DNA of 5,026 nucleotides from an uncultured Eubacteriales bacterium (GTDB taxonomy: Bacteria; Bacillota_A; Clostridia; Saccharofermentanales; Saccharofermentanaceae), in contig OMQY01000173.1 in NCBI GenBank assembly GCA_900313405.1, forward strand, positions 1 to 5,026, written 5' to 3'. A program made the position numbers and the translations under genes. Shown here piece after piece: positions 1-5,026 of the stretch (the stretch's first letter is position 1; every line of letters begins with the position of its first letter). Under the pieces are notes generated by a model. That model was not told where the DNA came from, made no database searches, and worked only from the letters and a program-made list of their open reading frames with translations.

Positions 1-2648
1 TACCCGAGTTCGCGTGTAAGCATGGCCGTGAATTCGGCAACTCTGGTGGAGTGACCGTTGGTATATTTATCCTTCATATCGATTACTTTGGCAAATGCCT
101 CAACGATCTCGCGGATCAATTCTTTCTGCTCTTCTTCTTTCTTCAAGAAGGCTTTGGTCCTGCGGTCCGTCAGGAACATGACGACGCCGCATATGATGGC
201 GATAAGCGCGACAAACGCCAGGATGCGGACCCACACCTGTTCCCAGAAAGCTTTCTTCTTTACGATGACTACGCTGATCTCCTGACTGTTGCTGCCGTGT
301 GGATCATCGACCTGCATCTTGAAGATATACTCACCGCCGTCGAGGTTGGTATATGTGATCGGTGCAAGCTCGCTTCTGTTGACAACCGTAGAACGGCTCT
401 CGAAGCCGACAAGACGATAAGTGACCGTCGGATTGATGAGCGAATAGTTGAATACATAACTGTAGATCGTCAGCCTCTCGGTGTCAGCCGGGATAACGAA
501 TTTGCCTGCGCTGTCGGGATAGATGAACTCGTCATCTGCCTGGACATACGGGACTGCGATCTTTAAGTCGCTGACATCCACTGCCGACTGCTCGATATTG
601 ACTTTATCGACACCCGTGGTGCCTGCAATAAAGAGGTCACCGTTACTCAGGAGTTCGCTGTAGGAATTGGACGTCGGCATAGTAGACATGCCGTTTTCAC
701 TTCCGTAGAACAGAGGGTCGATATCTTCATTGTTCAGCAGCGAATCAACATCCGTCACATAGATCCCGTTACTGCTTAAGATCCACATCTCGTTCTTGCT
801 GTTCTCGTACAGGTCAAAGTTATTGGTATAAGGGAACTGATCTATTACGTGTATCTCATAGTCCTCGGTCAGATAACAAATGGCATTACTTGCTACGAGC
901 CAGACAAGGTCTCTCTTCTTATCTGTCTTTACCCGCATTATTACATCCGAAATCAGCCCTTCATCCGTACCGATGTGAGTGATGCCGTCATCTGAGATGA
1001 CATAGAGTCCGCCGCCGTCGGTACCGATTATGTAATCACCGTTCGGGGCTTCGGCCGCTGTCAGGATCTCGGTATTCGTAAGTCCGTCTGTCTCATCGTA
1101 GACCCTTATTACCTTATCGTCTTTGATGACCGCCAGTCCGCCCGTGCAGCATACGAGGAATGAACCGTCGTCACACTCGTAAACCGCTCTGACCCGGTCC
1201 GAAGGAAGACCGTCTTCGCTCGTGAACTTTACTACTTCACCGCCGCCGAACCTGACTAACGGCTGCTCACTGAAAGACGATATCCACACGCGGCCCTGAC
1301 TGTCCGGAATGATCGACCTTATCCTGTACCCGTCGAACATCTCGATAAGGTCTTCATCTCTGTCATAGACCGTACCCGATGCCGAGACGGAACTCGTGAC
1401 CGGGATCGAATTGACGATCTGACCGTTGCTTATCGCGATAAGTCCTCTGGTCTTCGTTCCGATGAGGAGCATATTCTCATACAGGCACGTAGAATAGACC
1501 AGTTCTTCCTCGATATCATATTTGGCAAAAAGGTCGTTGAACCTGTTCGGAACGATCTTCATGACACCCTGTTTGGATGATACAAACCAGAGGTTACCCA
1601 TATAGTCGACCATCATGTTATCGACTGATGAAGTCATCGGAACGTAGTCGACTACATCCACCGTACCGTCTCTTAAGACTCCCATGCCGGTGTCGGTACA
1701 GATCCAGATCATATCTTCGATACTGTAGATCGCATTGATATATGACAACGGCGTCACGGAAGTGATCTCGGAACAGTCAAAGCCGTTACTGTCGAGCCGT
1801 CCGTAATAAATGGACGTGCCGGTCGTTCCAAAATAGAAGTAGCCGGGCTTCTCAGGATCGGGTAGGACCGCATGTATGTTGTTGACTCCGGTAAATGAAG
1901 AGTCATAGAAGCCTGTCAGTACACCGTTCTTTACGGTGAATACCGCACCTTCTCTGGTAACACCGCAGATCGAGCCGTCACAACACTCAAAAAGCCTCAT
2001 CACATAGTGATCGCGGATCTTCGGATCATCCAGATTGGTAACGTTCATATCGCTGTCGATGATCGACACGCCGCTCGTCGTTCCGAGATAGATATTGCCT
2101 TCTGAATCTTCGATGATGGATCTGACATAAAGAGAATTCAATCCGTCCGTCTTATTGAAGATCCTGGCCTGTTCACCTTCGACGACGGCCGCACCGCTGT
2201 CGTTCGAACCTATCCACAGACGGTCATGAGAATCGACATACAGACTGACTACACTCGGAATACCGATCGAAGTCATCCTCTCGAAAGTATTGCCGTCATA
2301 CCTGATAAGTCCGCTGTAGCTTCCGATCCAGATGAATCCGTCGGATGTCTGCGCTATGGCATTAGCTTCAGAGGTCGGAAGCCCGTTCGTGTTATCGTAC
2401 AAAACGGCAGAATAGCCGTCAGAATGCACGGTGGGATCAACAGACAGGATATGAGCATCTGCATCTTCGTTCGGATTATCGCCATTGTCCGCATCTGTCT
2501 CATCAAAACTGATGATATCAGTGTTTATATGGGCTTCGGCATGCCCTGCCATAAGTAGAAAAGGCGCAAGAGTAATGAACAGTATCACCGCTGCCGGCAA
2601 AACACTCAGTCTGAGTATCTTCCTGTTCGATCTTCTCTTTATGCTCAT
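1..2648 (-). CDS. Two-propeller ligand sensor with Y_Y_Y domain and HD-GYP-like output domain (3' end outside window)
   Basis: About 882 codons are open without a stop, and the C-terminus lies left of base 1. The ATG at 2648 follows a good ribosome binding site and opens a signal peptide: basic start, hydrophobic core at about 14-34, cleavage probably after AEA at 37-39. Residues about 85-705 carry 14 recurring blade motifs, for example FIWIGSYSG, RLWIGSND, NLWFVSSKQG, RVWISSF and DLFIAGTTG, with linkers such as NGLPTSE and DGLNSL. That matches two seven-bladed Reg_prop propellers. A Y_Y_Y domain follows at about 710-795 (TYRLVGFES, NLDGGEYIFKMQV), then one membrane helix at about 804-826. 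A charged linker leads to KVIDMKDKYTNGHSTRVAEF, which resembles the start of HD-GYP cyclic-di-GMP phosphodiesterase domains. The ectodomain is laid out like the sensors of Bacteroides hybrid two-component systems. Inference: an extracytoplasmic ligand, perhaps a glycan, controls c-di-GMP hydrolysis. The HD and GYP residues are not visible, so catalysis is unproven. Confidence 0.9.
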   Translation of the reverse strand, partial: MSIKRRSNRKILRLSVLPAAVILFITLAPFLLMAGHAEAHINTDIISFDETDADNGDNPNEDADAHILSVDPTVHSDGYSAVLYDNTNGLPTSEANAIAQTSDGFIWIGSYSGLIRYDGNTFERMTSIGIPSVVSLYVDSHDRLWIGSNDSGAAVVEGEQARIFNKTDGLNSLYVRSIIEDSEGNIYLGTTSGVSIIDSDMNVTNLDDPKIRDHYVMRLFECCDGSICGVTREGAVFTVKNGVLTGFYDSSFTGVNNIHAVLPDPEKPGYFYFGTTGTSIYYGRLDSNGFDCSEITSVTPLSYINAIYSIEDMIWICTDTGMGVLRDGTVDVVDYVPMTSSVDNMMVDYMGNLWFVSSKQGVMKIVPNRFNDLFAKYDIEEELVYSTCLYENMLLIGTKTRGLIAISNGQIVNSIPVTSSVSASGTVYDRDEDLIEMFDGYRIRSIIPDSQGRVWISSFSEQPLVRFGGGEVVKFTSEDGLPSDRVRAVYECDDGSFLVCCTGGLAVIKDDKVIRVYDETDGLTNTEILTAAEAPNGDYIIGTDGGGLYVISDDGITHIGTDEGLISDVIMRVKTDKKRDLVWLVASNAICYLTEDYEIHVIDQFPYTNNFDLYENSKNEMWILSSNGIYVTDVDSLLNNEDIDPLFYGSENGMSTMPTSNSYSELLSNGDLFIAGTTGVDKVNIEQSAVDVSDLKIAVPYVQADDEFIYPDSAGKFVIPADTERLTIYSYVFNYSLINPTVTYRLVGFESRSTVVNRSELAPITYTNLDGGEYIFKMQVDDPHGSNSQEISVVIVKKKAFWEQVWVRILAFVALIAIICGVVMFLTDRRTKAFLKKEEEQKELIREIVEAFAKVIDMKDKYTNGHSTRVAEFTAMLTRELG

Positions 2649-2652
2649 AAGT

Positions 2653-2658
2653 TCCCTC
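2653..2658 (-). promoter_or_regulatory. Shine-Dalgarno site of the propeller sensor gene
   Basis: GAGGGA lies four bases before the ATG at 2648 on the minus strand. It fixes that ATG as the start, and the signal peptide begins directly from it. Confidence 0.75.
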
Positions 2659-2680
2659 GTTTAAATGAACATTATCTGTT

Positions 2681-2708
2681 ATTATACTATTGTTTACGGG
2701 AATATCAT
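2681..2708 (-). promoter_or_regulatory. Sigma-A-type promoter of the propeller sensor gene
   Basis: On the minus strand a perfect -10 box TATAAT (2686-2681) is preceded, across 16 bases, by ATGATA (2708-2703), which matches four of six positions of TTGACA. The predicted start of transcription leaves a leader of roughly 25-30 bases containing the Shine-Dalgarno site. The promoter lies in the short gap after the phosphoesterase gene, so the sensor gene can be transcribed on its own. Confidence 0.6.
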
Positions 2709-2716
2709 ATATTTTT

Positions 2717-2747
2717 GACCTCGAAACATCACGACCAATCCGAGGTC
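2717..2747 (-). other. Inverted repeat between phosphoesterase stop and sensor promoter
   Basis: GACCTCG (2747-2741) and CGAGGTC (2723-2717) form a perfect 7-bp inverted repeat around a 17-nt loop, starting ten bases after the TGA of the phosphoesterase gene. On the minus strand the repeat is followed by a run of A, not U, so it is not a canonical intrinsic terminator. In the other direction the T-run precedes the stem. It sits just upstream of the -35 region of the sensor gene and could be an operator, an mRNA 3'-end stabiliser or a weak terminator. The sequence does not decide between these. Confidence 0.4.
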
Positions 2748-2756
2748 GCCCCTATC

Positions 2757-3749
2757 TCAGCGGACAGTCACTACCACGAGTTCCGGATAATTATTGATCC
2801 TCAGCGGGAGCACGCTGTTTCCGATACCGCGGCTCACGATCATGCGGGTGTTGCATTCACCGCCTAAATCATACAGACCGTCATAGTATTCCGGGAAGAA
2901 TTCGACATCGGGAGATATGAGTCCGCCCTTACCCGGGATGATGATCTGGCCTCCGTGGATATGACCCGTCAGCACGAGGTCGGCACCTAACCATGTATAT
3001 AGCTCAGTGAACCCCGGTTCATGGGCCAGAAGAAGGACAGGATCTTCATCATTAAACCTGTCGAAAAGGCCAAATCTGTCAGGGGTCCCTGCTCTTGTCA
3101 ATGTGTCATCACCGATCGCAGCGATAGTAAGTCCGTCAAATTCAAAGACCTGATCATCTGCAAGGATCACACCCATGTTCTCGATATGTTCATAAAAGTC
3201 ATCGCGGGCACTCTCGCTCAGCATGGCTTCATGGTTGCCGCTTATATAGTAAACAGGAGCTATCTCGACCGCTCCTTCAAAGAACTGCTCCGCCTTATTG
3301 AAGCTCGGATGGATCCCGTCGACTGCATCACCGGTCACCACGATGATATCCGGGTCGCATTCCCCGATCCGGTCGAGGAGTTCTTCCGGAGACCTTCCGA
3401 AGACTTTTGCATGCAGGTCGGATACCTGAACGATGGTCATCTCGTGACCCAATCCGATATCAAGATCATAGTATGAGGTGGTCAGATGATTGTTCTGATA
3501 GTACCCCCAAAAGATCAGCAAGGCCTGCACGATGATCAGGACAGGGATCGTAATATAGAACTTGGGCTTACGGATCTTGTGCCGCCAGATCAGCATACCG
3601 AGAAGAGCACCGATGCTGCCGCCTATGACCGCCAGTGCGATCAGCACGCGCTCAGGCACACGCCAAGTCCCCGCAACCGCCTTGAATTTATCGATCCCGT
3701 AGACGACAAAAGCCACGATATTGATCAATGCCAACCAGATAATAACCAT
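2757..3749 (-). CDS. DUF1294 membrane domain fused to calcineurin-like metallophosphoesterase
   Basis: The product has 330 residues. Residues 1 to about 85 have the DUF1294 pattern (NIVAFVVYGIDKFKA, WRVPE, GGSIGALLGM, RHKIRKP) with three hydrophobic stretches at about 2-18, 34-54 and 66-84. Residues about 103-330 are a metallophosphoesterase like the YkuE/YaeI group, with the full dinuclear-metal motif set: SDLH (D111, H113), GDAVD (D141), GNHE (N172, H173), AHEP (H243) and GHIHGGQ (H263, H265), plus the group's typical FFPEYYDGLY and SRGIGNS near the end. Family members hydrolyse phosphodiester or phosphomonoester bonds, some on lipid substrates; the substrate here is unknown. The basic loop RHKIRKPK before the third helix suggests that the catalytic domain faces outward, which is an inference. 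The ATG at 3749 is the only plausible start: the frame has a TGA 25 bases upstream and the DUF1294 pattern begins at once. No Shine-Dalgarno site is visible. Confidence 0.92.
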   Translation of the reverse strand: MVIIWLALINIVAFVVYGIDKFKAVAGTWRVPERVLIALAVIGGSIGALLGMLIWRHKIRKPKFYITIPVLIIVQALLIFWGYYQNNHLTTSYYDLDIGLGHEMTIVQVSDLHAKVFGRSPEELLDRIGECDPDIIVVTGDAVDGIHPSFNKAEQFFEGAVEIAPVYYISGNHEAMLSESARDDFYEHIENMGVILADDQVFEFDGLTIAAIGDDTLTRAGTPDRFGLFDRFNDEDPVLLLAHEPGFTELYTWLGADLVLTGHIHGGQIIIPGKGGLISPDVEFFPEYYDGLYDLGGECNTRMIVSRGIGNSVLPLRINNYPELVVVTVR

Positions 3750-3755
3750 GATGAC

Positions 3756-3764
3756 ATTATAACA
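3756..3764 (-). promoter_or_regulatory. Extended -10 promoter of the phosphoesterase gene, predicted leaderless start
   Basis: TGTTATAAT on the minus strand is a perfect TATAAT (3761-3756) with the TGn extension. No convincing -35 box is seen 16-18 bases upstream, which fits an extended -10 promoter. The last base of the box is only six bases before the ATG at 3749, so transcription should begin at or within a base or two of the start codon. That agrees with the absence of a Shine-Dalgarno sequence. Confidence 0.55.
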
Positions 3765-3792
3765 AAAAGCTAATCAGTTGGTTTTCCTGATT
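3764..3792 (-). terminator. Weak intrinsic terminator after the WYL remnant
   Basis: AATCAG (3792-3787) and CTGATT (3777-3772) form a 6-bp stem around a 9-nt loop. Three bases later comes a run of five T on the minus strand (3768-3764). The stem is short and AT-rich, so it would end transcription only weakly. It overlaps the stop codon of the remnant and abuts the promoter of the phosphoesterase gene. A native terminator at this spot suggests that the 3' end of the old regulator gene is still in its original context. Confidence 0.35.
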
Positions 3793-4059
3793 TACGGGTC
3801 CAATGCTGTCAGGTCAGACCGTTCATACTTATCGCCGAATGTGAGCATCCACATAGTAAGATTATCCATGTCAACATAGTTTCTTATCAGAAAAAGCCTG
3901 CCGTCTTCCTGTACTTCGCAGCAGTCGGATCCGAATTCTTCGACCAGACGCCACTTCATATCAGGCTCGAATAATGCCTTGAGAATGATATTGCGTGAAG
4001 TCCTAAGTCCGGCTCCGAGTTCGGGGATGGGTGAGGTGCTGAAAAGCCTTAAAATACTA
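3792..4059 (-). pseudogene. C-terminal remnant of a WYL-domain transcriptional regulator
   Basis: The frame ending at TAA 3794-3792 carries a stretch (about 3985 down to 3792) that reads like the end of WYL/DeoR-type regulators: LFEPDMKWRLVEEFG, VQEDGRLFLI, then NLTMWMLTFGDK. In intact proteins this C-terminal WCX segment follows a helix-turn-helix and a WYL domain, in a protein of about 300 residues. Here neither is present. The frame stays open to an ATG at 4319, but everything upstream of about 4060 is the palindrome and the 53-bp repeat array, so that ATG is not a real start. The final residues after FGDK (YERSDLTALDP) fit the family poorly and may be frayed. Family assignment is by motif memory, without a search. 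The gene was probably broken by deletion or by arrival of the neighbouring repeat element; no N-terminal half is visible elsewhere in the window. Confidence 0.6.
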
Positions 4060-4095
4060 CCTGAATGATACTCCAAAACTGGTGCATCGTTCAAC
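4060..4095. repeat. Palindromic direct repeat, copy A
   Basis: This 36-bp sequence recurs in the same orientation at 4620-4655 with one difference (G at 4089, A at 4649). It contains a 32-nt imperfect palindrome: arm TGAATGATACTCCA (4062-4075), loop AAAC, arm TGGTGCATCGTTCA (4080-4093). On the plus strand 12 of 14 positions pair, counting one T-G pair. It separates the WYL remnant from the 53-bp array. Confidence 0.85.
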
Positions 4096-4117
4096 ATGAG
4101 GGCCGCCCCCTCGTCTG

Positions 4118-4472
4118 TACCACACGATTGGCTATAATCGAAGAAAGTGTGGTAGTCCAAGGATGTCCCGTACCACATTATTGGCGAAAACCGAGAAAAG
4201 TGTGGTAGTCCGAGTGCTGGTTTTACCACATTATTGGCGAAAACCGAGAAAAGTGTGGTAATCCACGTTCGGTCTTTACCACATTTTCGGCAGAAATCGA
4301 GAATAGTGTGGTAATCCAAGTCTGGGATTTACCACATTTTCAGCTAAAAGCCGTAAATGTGTGGTAATCCAAGTCTGGGCCTTACCACATTTTCGGCGGA
4401 AATCGAGAATAGTGTGGTAATACGAAGCCATCCCGTACCACATTATCGGCCATATTCAAGGAAAGTGTGGTA
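4118..4472. repeat. Array of seven 53-bp-spaced inverted-repeat units
   Basis: Seven units begin at 4118, 4171, 4224, 4277, 4330, 4383 and 4436, an exact period of 53 bp. Each unit is 37 bp: TACCACA, a 23-nt centre, then TGTGGTA. The six spacers are each 16 nt. All 14 heptamer arms are perfect, while centres and spacers drift. Units 2 and 3 are identical, unit 4 differs from unit 6 at one base, and the outer units 1 and 7 are the most divergent. Several centres can pair further (for example TTTTCG with CGAGAA in units 4 and 6), so each unit could form an extended hairpin. Because TGTGGTA, 16 nt, TACCACA is also an inverted repeat, hairpins could form in either register. A period of 53 is not a multiple of three, so this is not a protein repeat. 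Spacers are too short and too alike for CRISPR. I do not recognise the family. Confidence 0.95.
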
Positions 4473-4619
4473 CTGCCTGCACATGAGGCGGCAGAGGCGG
4501 CAGGGACGGCATCAGATTGCAGCAACGCCTGACGCCATCAGAACCTAAATGTCTTGATCCATTCTTCTCTGGCCATCCCCACGCATCACCCGTACACGAT
4601 CCGGTTGATCGTACCCGAG
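4473..4619. other. Non-coding stretch between array and palindrome copy B
   Basis: No convincing gene is seen. Just after the array a GC-rich tract repeats AGGCGGCAG twice (about 4485-4502). Near the right end GTAC-AC-GATC (4592-4601) faces GATCGTAC (4607-4614) across a 5-nt loop, an 8-bp stem with a 2-nt bulge. Short open frames here are chance openings with no family features. Confidence 0.5.
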
Positions 4620-4655
4620 CCTGAATGATACTCCAAAACTGGTGCATCATTCAAC
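4620..4655. repeat. Palindromic direct repeat, copy B
   Basis: This is the second copy of the 36-bp palindromic sequence, 560 bp from copy A and in the same orientation, with A at 4649 in place of G at 4089. The change makes the outer eight pairs of the stem perfect (TGAATGAT, 4622-4629, with ATCATTCA, 4646-4653). Flanking sequence on either side is unrelated to the flanks of copy A, so the repeated unit has sharp ends. Confidence 0.85.
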
Positions 4656-4905
4656 TCATAGAAGGAGAGATCAAGAGACGTCTGTCCCCGGAGATGAGCT
4701 CCAAGGTATGGAGGGATGCGACTTTAAGGCTTGCCCGGATGCATGAGGAGCATCTACGAAGATATACCTGTGCCAACGCCGATATATGCGATTATCGGAT
4801 CGTTGGAGACGAATCCGCAGAAGTAAAGTCACACCCGCGAAAGACAAACGAAAAGGGATACTGGTACAACCACGGTGGATTTCGGTCTTTTTGCTCCCCG
4901 ATACC
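4656..4905. other. Gene-poor stretch between palindrome copy B and tRNA terminator
   Basis: I recognise no gene. The plus-strand frame beginning at ATG 4625 or ATG 4694 stays open to the window end, but it runs through the terminator and antisense to the tRNA, so it is probably fortuitous. The minus-strand frame 4907-4671 has a composition unlike a real protein. A 12-bp match to the 3' part of the tRNA gene lies at 4660-4671. A degraded gene cannot be excluded. Confidence 0.4.
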
Positions 4906-4942
4906 AAAAGAAAACCTCCCGAGATTTATACCCGAGAGGTTT
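4906..4942 (-). terminator. Intrinsic terminator of tRNA-Ser
   Basis: On the minus strand AAACCTCTCG (4942-4933) pairs with CGGGAGGTTT (4921-4912) as a 10-bp stem with one G-U pair, an 11-nt loop and the tail TCTTTT (4911-4906). It begins three bases after the CCA of the tRNA, so the tRNA is the last gene of its transcript. Confidence 0.85.
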
Positions 4943-4945
4943 ATC

Positions 4946-5026
4946 TGGCGGAGAAGGAGAGATTCGAACTCTCGAAACCCTTTTGGGGTTTACACGATTT
5001 CCAGTCGTGCGCCCTCGACCAGGCTA
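4946..5026 (-). tRNA. tRNA-Ser (anticodon GGA), 5' end outside window
   Basis: Read on the minus strand from 5026, the sequence gives the D-arm region (TAGCCTGGTCGAGGGCGC), an anticodon stem ACGA/TCGT around the loop CTGGAAA with anticodon GGA, and a long variable arm (AAACCC/GGGTTT) as expected for a class II tRNA. A T-arm GAGAG-TTCGAAT-CTCTC follows, then the acceptor strand CTTCTCC, discriminator G and an encoded CCA ending at 4946. GGA decodes the serine codons UCC and UCU. The first roughly 10-12 bases, including the 5' acceptor strand (expected GGAGAAG), lie beyond the window. Confidence 0.95.

Noticed and set aside
51..566. Plus-strand open frames at 51-566 and 58-285, and minus-strand frame 457-269
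   Set aside because: They lie in other frames of the propeller sensor gene, which shows clear domain motifs throughout its own minus-strand frame.
2226..2558. Plus-strand open frame of 110 residues
   Set aside because: It is antisense to the signal peptide and first blades of the sensor gene, and has no ribosome binding site or family features.
3021..3773. Plus-strand open frames at 3021-3476 and 3486-3773
   Set aside because: Both are antisense to the phosphoesterase gene, whose metal-binding motifs are complete on the minus strand.
4118..4472. CRISPR array
   Set aside because: The spacers are only 16 nt and two are nearly identical, the repeat centres vary widely, and no cas gene is present. 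The conserved part is a pair of 7-nt arms.
4118..4472. Integron attC array
   Set aside because: No core-site motif of the GTTRRRY kind and no cassette genes between units; 16-nt spacers cannot hold cassettes.
4357..4650. Short open frames at 4357-4548 (plus) and 4650-4456 (minus)
   Set aside because: They consist largely of array and palindrome sequence read in arbitrary frames; the 53-bp period shifts frame at every unit.
4060..4655. Simple target-site duplication around an insertion
   Set aside because: A 36-bp duplication is far longer than usual for transposons, and the repeated sequence is itself a hairpin. It is more likely part of the element or a dispersed repeat than duplicated target.
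4671..4907. Minus-strand open frame of 78 residues starting in the tRNA terminator
   Set aside because: Its start codon lies at the U-tract of the terminator, no ribosome binding site is seen, and the composition is rich in Arg, Ser and His without family motifs.

Overview
The window looks like chromosomal DNA of a Gram-positive anaerobe, most likely a member of the Clostridia. This is an inference from gene content: a propeller/Y_Y_Y sensor joined to an HD-GYP-type output domain, a DUF1294 membrane domain, a WYL-regulator tail, GAGGG-type ribosome binding, TATAAT promoters and a tRNA with encoded CCA. Base composition is roughly balanced. Every recognisable gene lies on the minus strand, so transcription runs from high to low coordinates.

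Read in the direction of transcription, the window opens with a tRNA-Ser(GGA) cut at its 5' side by the window end, followed directly by an intrinsic terminator. Next comes about 850 bases without a convincing gene. It holds the most unusual structure here: seven 37-bp inverted-repeat units (TACCACA, 23 nt, TGTGGTA) separated by 16-nt spacers in an exact 53-bp period (4118-4472). Two directly repeated copies of a separate 32-nt imperfect palindrome, 560 bp apart (4060-4095 and 4620-4655), bracket this array. Beyond the array-proximal copy lies only the C-terminal tail of a WYL-type transcriptional regulator (3792 to about 3985). Upstream of it the reading frame is array sequence, so the gene is a remnant.

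The tail is followed by a weak terminator-like hairpin and an extended -10 promoter. The promoter sits so close to the next gene that its mRNA is predicted to be leaderless. That gene (2757-3749) encodes a membrane protein in which a DUF1294 domain is fused to a calcineurin-like metallophosphoesterase with an intact metal-binding motif set.

A 108-bp intergenic region with an inverted repeat, a TATAAT promoter and a Shine-Dalgarno site precedes a long gene (2648 to beyond base 1). Its product has a signal peptide, 14 recognisable propeller-blade motifs, a Y_Y_Y domain, one membrane helix and the first part of an HD-GYP-like domain. It is probably a one-protein receptor that couples an extracytoplasmic ligand to cyclic-di-GMP turnover. 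The catalytic residues lie outside the window.

The phosphoesterase and receptor genes have their own promoters and no visible functional link. The tRNA-to-WYL segment behaves like accessory DNA. The array with its bracketing palindromes is the best candidate for an undescribed element; its function cannot be told from sequence alone.
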